From assembly GCF_015207505.1 (NCBI RefSeq), contig NZ_JADEWT010000011.1, forward strand, positions 1 to 64,000: a DNA stretch of 64,000 bases, read 5' to 3'. Of this stretch, positions 62,341-64,000 are shown piece after piece; the first letter of the stretch is position 1; each line of letters starts with the position of its first letter. Origin of the DNA: Tychonema sp. LEGE 06208 (GTDB lineage Bacteria > Cyanobacteriota > Cyanobacteriia > Cyanobacteriales > Microcoleaceae). The position numbers and the translations under genes are program-made. The notes beneath the pieces were generated by a model. It saw only the letters and a program-made list of their open reading frames with translations, ran no database searches and was not told where the DNA came from.

Positions 62341-63720
62341 ATGTCATCAGAAAAAAAATTAGCCATCAAAGGCGCATTCTGGACGATCGCCAGCTATGGA
62401 AGCAGTCAAATTATCCGATTTGGCAGCAACCTAATTTTGACCCGCCTGCTTTTGCCCGAACTATTTGGTTTAATGGGTCTAGCCTACGTTTTCATCACAG
62501 GTGTCCACCTATTCACAGACATAGGTTTGGGCCCAAGCATCATTCAAAACAAGCGCGGGAACGAGCCAGAATTTCTCAACACCGCTTGGACAATGCAAGT
62601 TCTTCGCAGCTTGTTTGTTTGGTTGTGTTTAATGTTAATCACCTGGCCAGTTGCTAACTTTTATGAAGAACCGCGTCTTCTGTGGTTGCTTCCCTGCATA
62701 AGTATAAATACCCTAATAGGAGGGTTCAAATCCACTTCCGTATCCACCCTCGAACGCAAAATGAGCATCAAGCAAGTAGTGCTTTTTGAGTTGGGGATAC
62801 AGGCAATTTCTACTACAGTGATGATTGTATGGGCTTTTTTCCATCCTACAATCTGGGCTATCCTCGCCGGCGGTTTTGCTAACTCTATAATAGAGTTAGT
62901 ATGGAGCCATTTTTTGATTCCCGGCAAGTCAAACCGCTTCGCTTGGGACAAAGAAGCCGCTAAAGAAATATTTTCTTATGGAAAATGGATATTTTTATCG
63001 ACGATTTTATTTTTTCTGTGCTCTCAAGCCGATCGCCTAGTTCTAGGGAAAATCTTTACTTTAACAATGTTGGGCATTTACGGCATCGCTTTTACCCTCG
63101 GCGATATGCCGCGCCAAGTGATCATCGCCCTCGCAGGTAGGGTGATTTTCCCCTCAATTTCGATGCTAGCAGAATTGCCTCGTGAGGAATTGCGCGCCAA
63201 AATTATTAAAAACCGCAACTTAATCCTGATACCTTTAGCCGTAGGCTTAGCAATTTTTGTGAGCTTTGGAGATCAGGTCATTTTAACATTGTACAGGAAA
63301 GAGTATATGGCAGCATCTTGGATGATGCCAATCTTGGCTTTAGGTATCTGGCACACTACTCTCCACAATTTGATGGGTTCTTGTTTGTTAGCGGTTGGCA
63401 AATCTCAATATGCAGCTATGGGCAATCTGGTAACTTTCTTGAGTATCACTATTGGCATCCCAGTCGGATATCATTTTTTTGGTAATTTAGGTGCTGTGAT
63501 TGCTGTAGCTGTCGGTGATATTCCTACTTATTTAGTAACCAGCTACGGTCTTTGGAAAGAAAGGCTAACTTGTTTTTGGGAGGATATCCAATTGACAGCA
63601 CTGTTCTTAGGCGTACTAGCTGGCATACTTTGCATTAGAATGTATGTCCTCGGTTGGGGACTACCTATCGACAAAATATCACCGATGGATTTAGTACCGA
63701 TCAATCAACTATTTAAGTAA
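62341..63720 (+). CDS. Oligosaccharide flippase (Wzx/MOP superfamily)
   Basis: The 459-residue protein has about twelve to fourteen hydrophobic helices. It opens with a polar KKLAIKGAFWTIASYGSSQI and then IIRFGSNLILTRLLLPELFG, the typical N-terminal pattern of polysaccharide-biosynthesis flippases. Later stretches include DIGLGPSIIQNKRGNEPEFL and ADRLVLGKIFTLTMLGIYGI, both family hallmarks. It should move lipid-linked sugars across the cytoplasmic membrane. The gene at 63842 begins in the same direction, suggesting a glycan locus continuing to the right. Confidence 0.9.
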   Translation: MSSEKKLAIKGAFWTIASYGSSQIIRFGSNLILTRLLLPELFGLMGLAYVFITGVHLFTDIGLGPSIIQNKRGNEPEFLNTAWTMQVLRSLFVWLCLMLITWPVANFYEEPRLLWLLPCISINTLIGGFKSTSVSTLERKMSIKQVVLFELGIQAISTTVMIVWAFFHPTIWAILAGGFANSIIELVWSHFLIPGKSNRFAWDKEAAKEIFSYGKWIFLSTILFFLCSQADRLVLGKIFTLTMLGIYGIAFTLGDMPRQVIIALAGRVIFPSISMLAELPREELRAKIIKNRNLILIPLAVGLAIFVSFGDQVILTLYRKEYMAASWMMPILALGIWHTTLHNLMGSCLLAVGKSQYAAMGNLVTFLSITIGIPVGYHFFGNLGAVIAVAVGDIPTYLVTSYGLWKERLTCFWEDIQLTALFLGVLAGILCIRMYVLGWGLPIDKISPMDLVPINQLFK

Positions 63721-63841
63721 ACACAAAGGAGATTGTCTGTAGGTCAGATGAATATACACTAAAAAGAAAAGTAATACACTTTATCTTTTTCCAAATTGCT
63801 TTGTTACAAGAAATATCGCGATCGGTTGTTAGGTATATAAA

Positions 63842-64000
63842 ATGATGCTTTTTTATCAAAAAAAACCGATCATAAATTTATTTCGAGAAAACGAACAGCC
63901 CCAACAAGAACGCCCCAAAGTCTTTGTTGCTGTCGCGCATATTACATCAGTTGAAGAATCTAACAATCCAGAAAAAGGGGCAGCAAAGATAGAGAGACTC
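63842..64000 (+). CDS. Unknown protein, N-terminal part (cut by window edge)
   Basis: ATG 63842 (with ATG 63845 following) opens MMLFYQKKPIINLFRENEQP, then QQERPKVFVAVAHITSVEES and NNPEKGAAKIERL. The KVFVAVAHIT strand followed by KIERL looks like the start of a glycan-related or glycosyltransferase-like protein, but too little is present to name it. It is downstream of the flippase on the same strand. Confidence 0.5.
   Translation, partial: MMLFYQKKPIINLFRENEQPQQERPKVFVAVAHITSVEESNNPEKGAAKIERL

Overview
The window looks like chromosome of a filamentous, non-heterocystous cyanobacterium of the Microcoleus/Oscillatoria type. Evidence: many GCGATCGC (HIP1-type) octamers, cyanobacterial-only families (COP23, DUF4342, Rcp1-type regulators, GlgA with GH57, TIGR03943), long heptanucleotide tandem arrays between genes, and a PEP-CTERM protein. 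The genus is inferred from style and gene content, not from a marker gene.

Layout. 1-2 kb: an IS630-type transposase start abuts a GAF-PAS-PAS-PAS gene that is cut off at that junction; its GAF domain carries both cysteines of a DXCF cyanobacteriochrome. 2.9-12 kb: DHH phosphoesterase, HNH nuclease, COP23 protein, an AAA-like/WD40 membrane protein, a cyclo-ligase-like protein, a macrodomain protein and a Uma2 nuclease, separated by repeat-rich gaps. 12-21 kb: an HTH-TIR-NTPase gene, small secreted and hypothetical proteins, an AMIN/class A beta-lactamase-fold hydrolase, a stand-alone deaminase toxin domain with a SMI1/KNR4 (SUKH) partner, DUF4342, glycogen synthase, a second small toxin/immunity-like pair and a GH57 enzyme. 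23-30.7 kb: small orphan genes, a NIDO/PEP-CTERM gene with an in-frame TAG coupled to an O-antigen-ligase-like gene, a 3-methyladenine glycosylase, a 40-residue membrane protein, a pentapeptide protein and a lipoprotein. 30.7-31 kb: tRNA-Ser(UGA) and tRNA-Arg(CCG).

31.3-45.3 kb is a signalling island: four rightward genes (hybrid kinase, receiver-kinase, receiver, receiver-PAS-nucleotide cyclase) converge on four leftward genes (ethylene-receptor-type kinase, Rcp1-like receiver, receiver-PAS-kinase, receiver-kinase). With the CBCR remnant at the left end and the kinase at 57.6-59.0 kb, sensory genes make up a large share of the window.

45.8-64 kb is mostly housekeeping: transketolase, LysS, two TerD proteins, peptide deformylase, an HtrA-type protease, then dnaA, a cluster of DnaA boxes (probable oriC) and dnaN. 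After another kinase come an ArsP/YraQ-type permease and its TIGR03943 partner, a Wzx-type flippase, and the start of one more gene at the right edge.

The most unusual points are the IS-truncated cyanobacteriochrome, the HTH-TIR-NTPase protein whose predicted catalytic Glu is Gln, the ethylene-binding kinase inside an eight-gene signalling island, the orphan toxin/immunity modules, the in-frame stop in the PEP-CTERM gene, a palindromic repeat inserted in frame in an enzyme gene, and a 32-bp GC-rich element nested in heptamer arrays at three places. All functional statements rest on motif recognition by eye; no database search was run.
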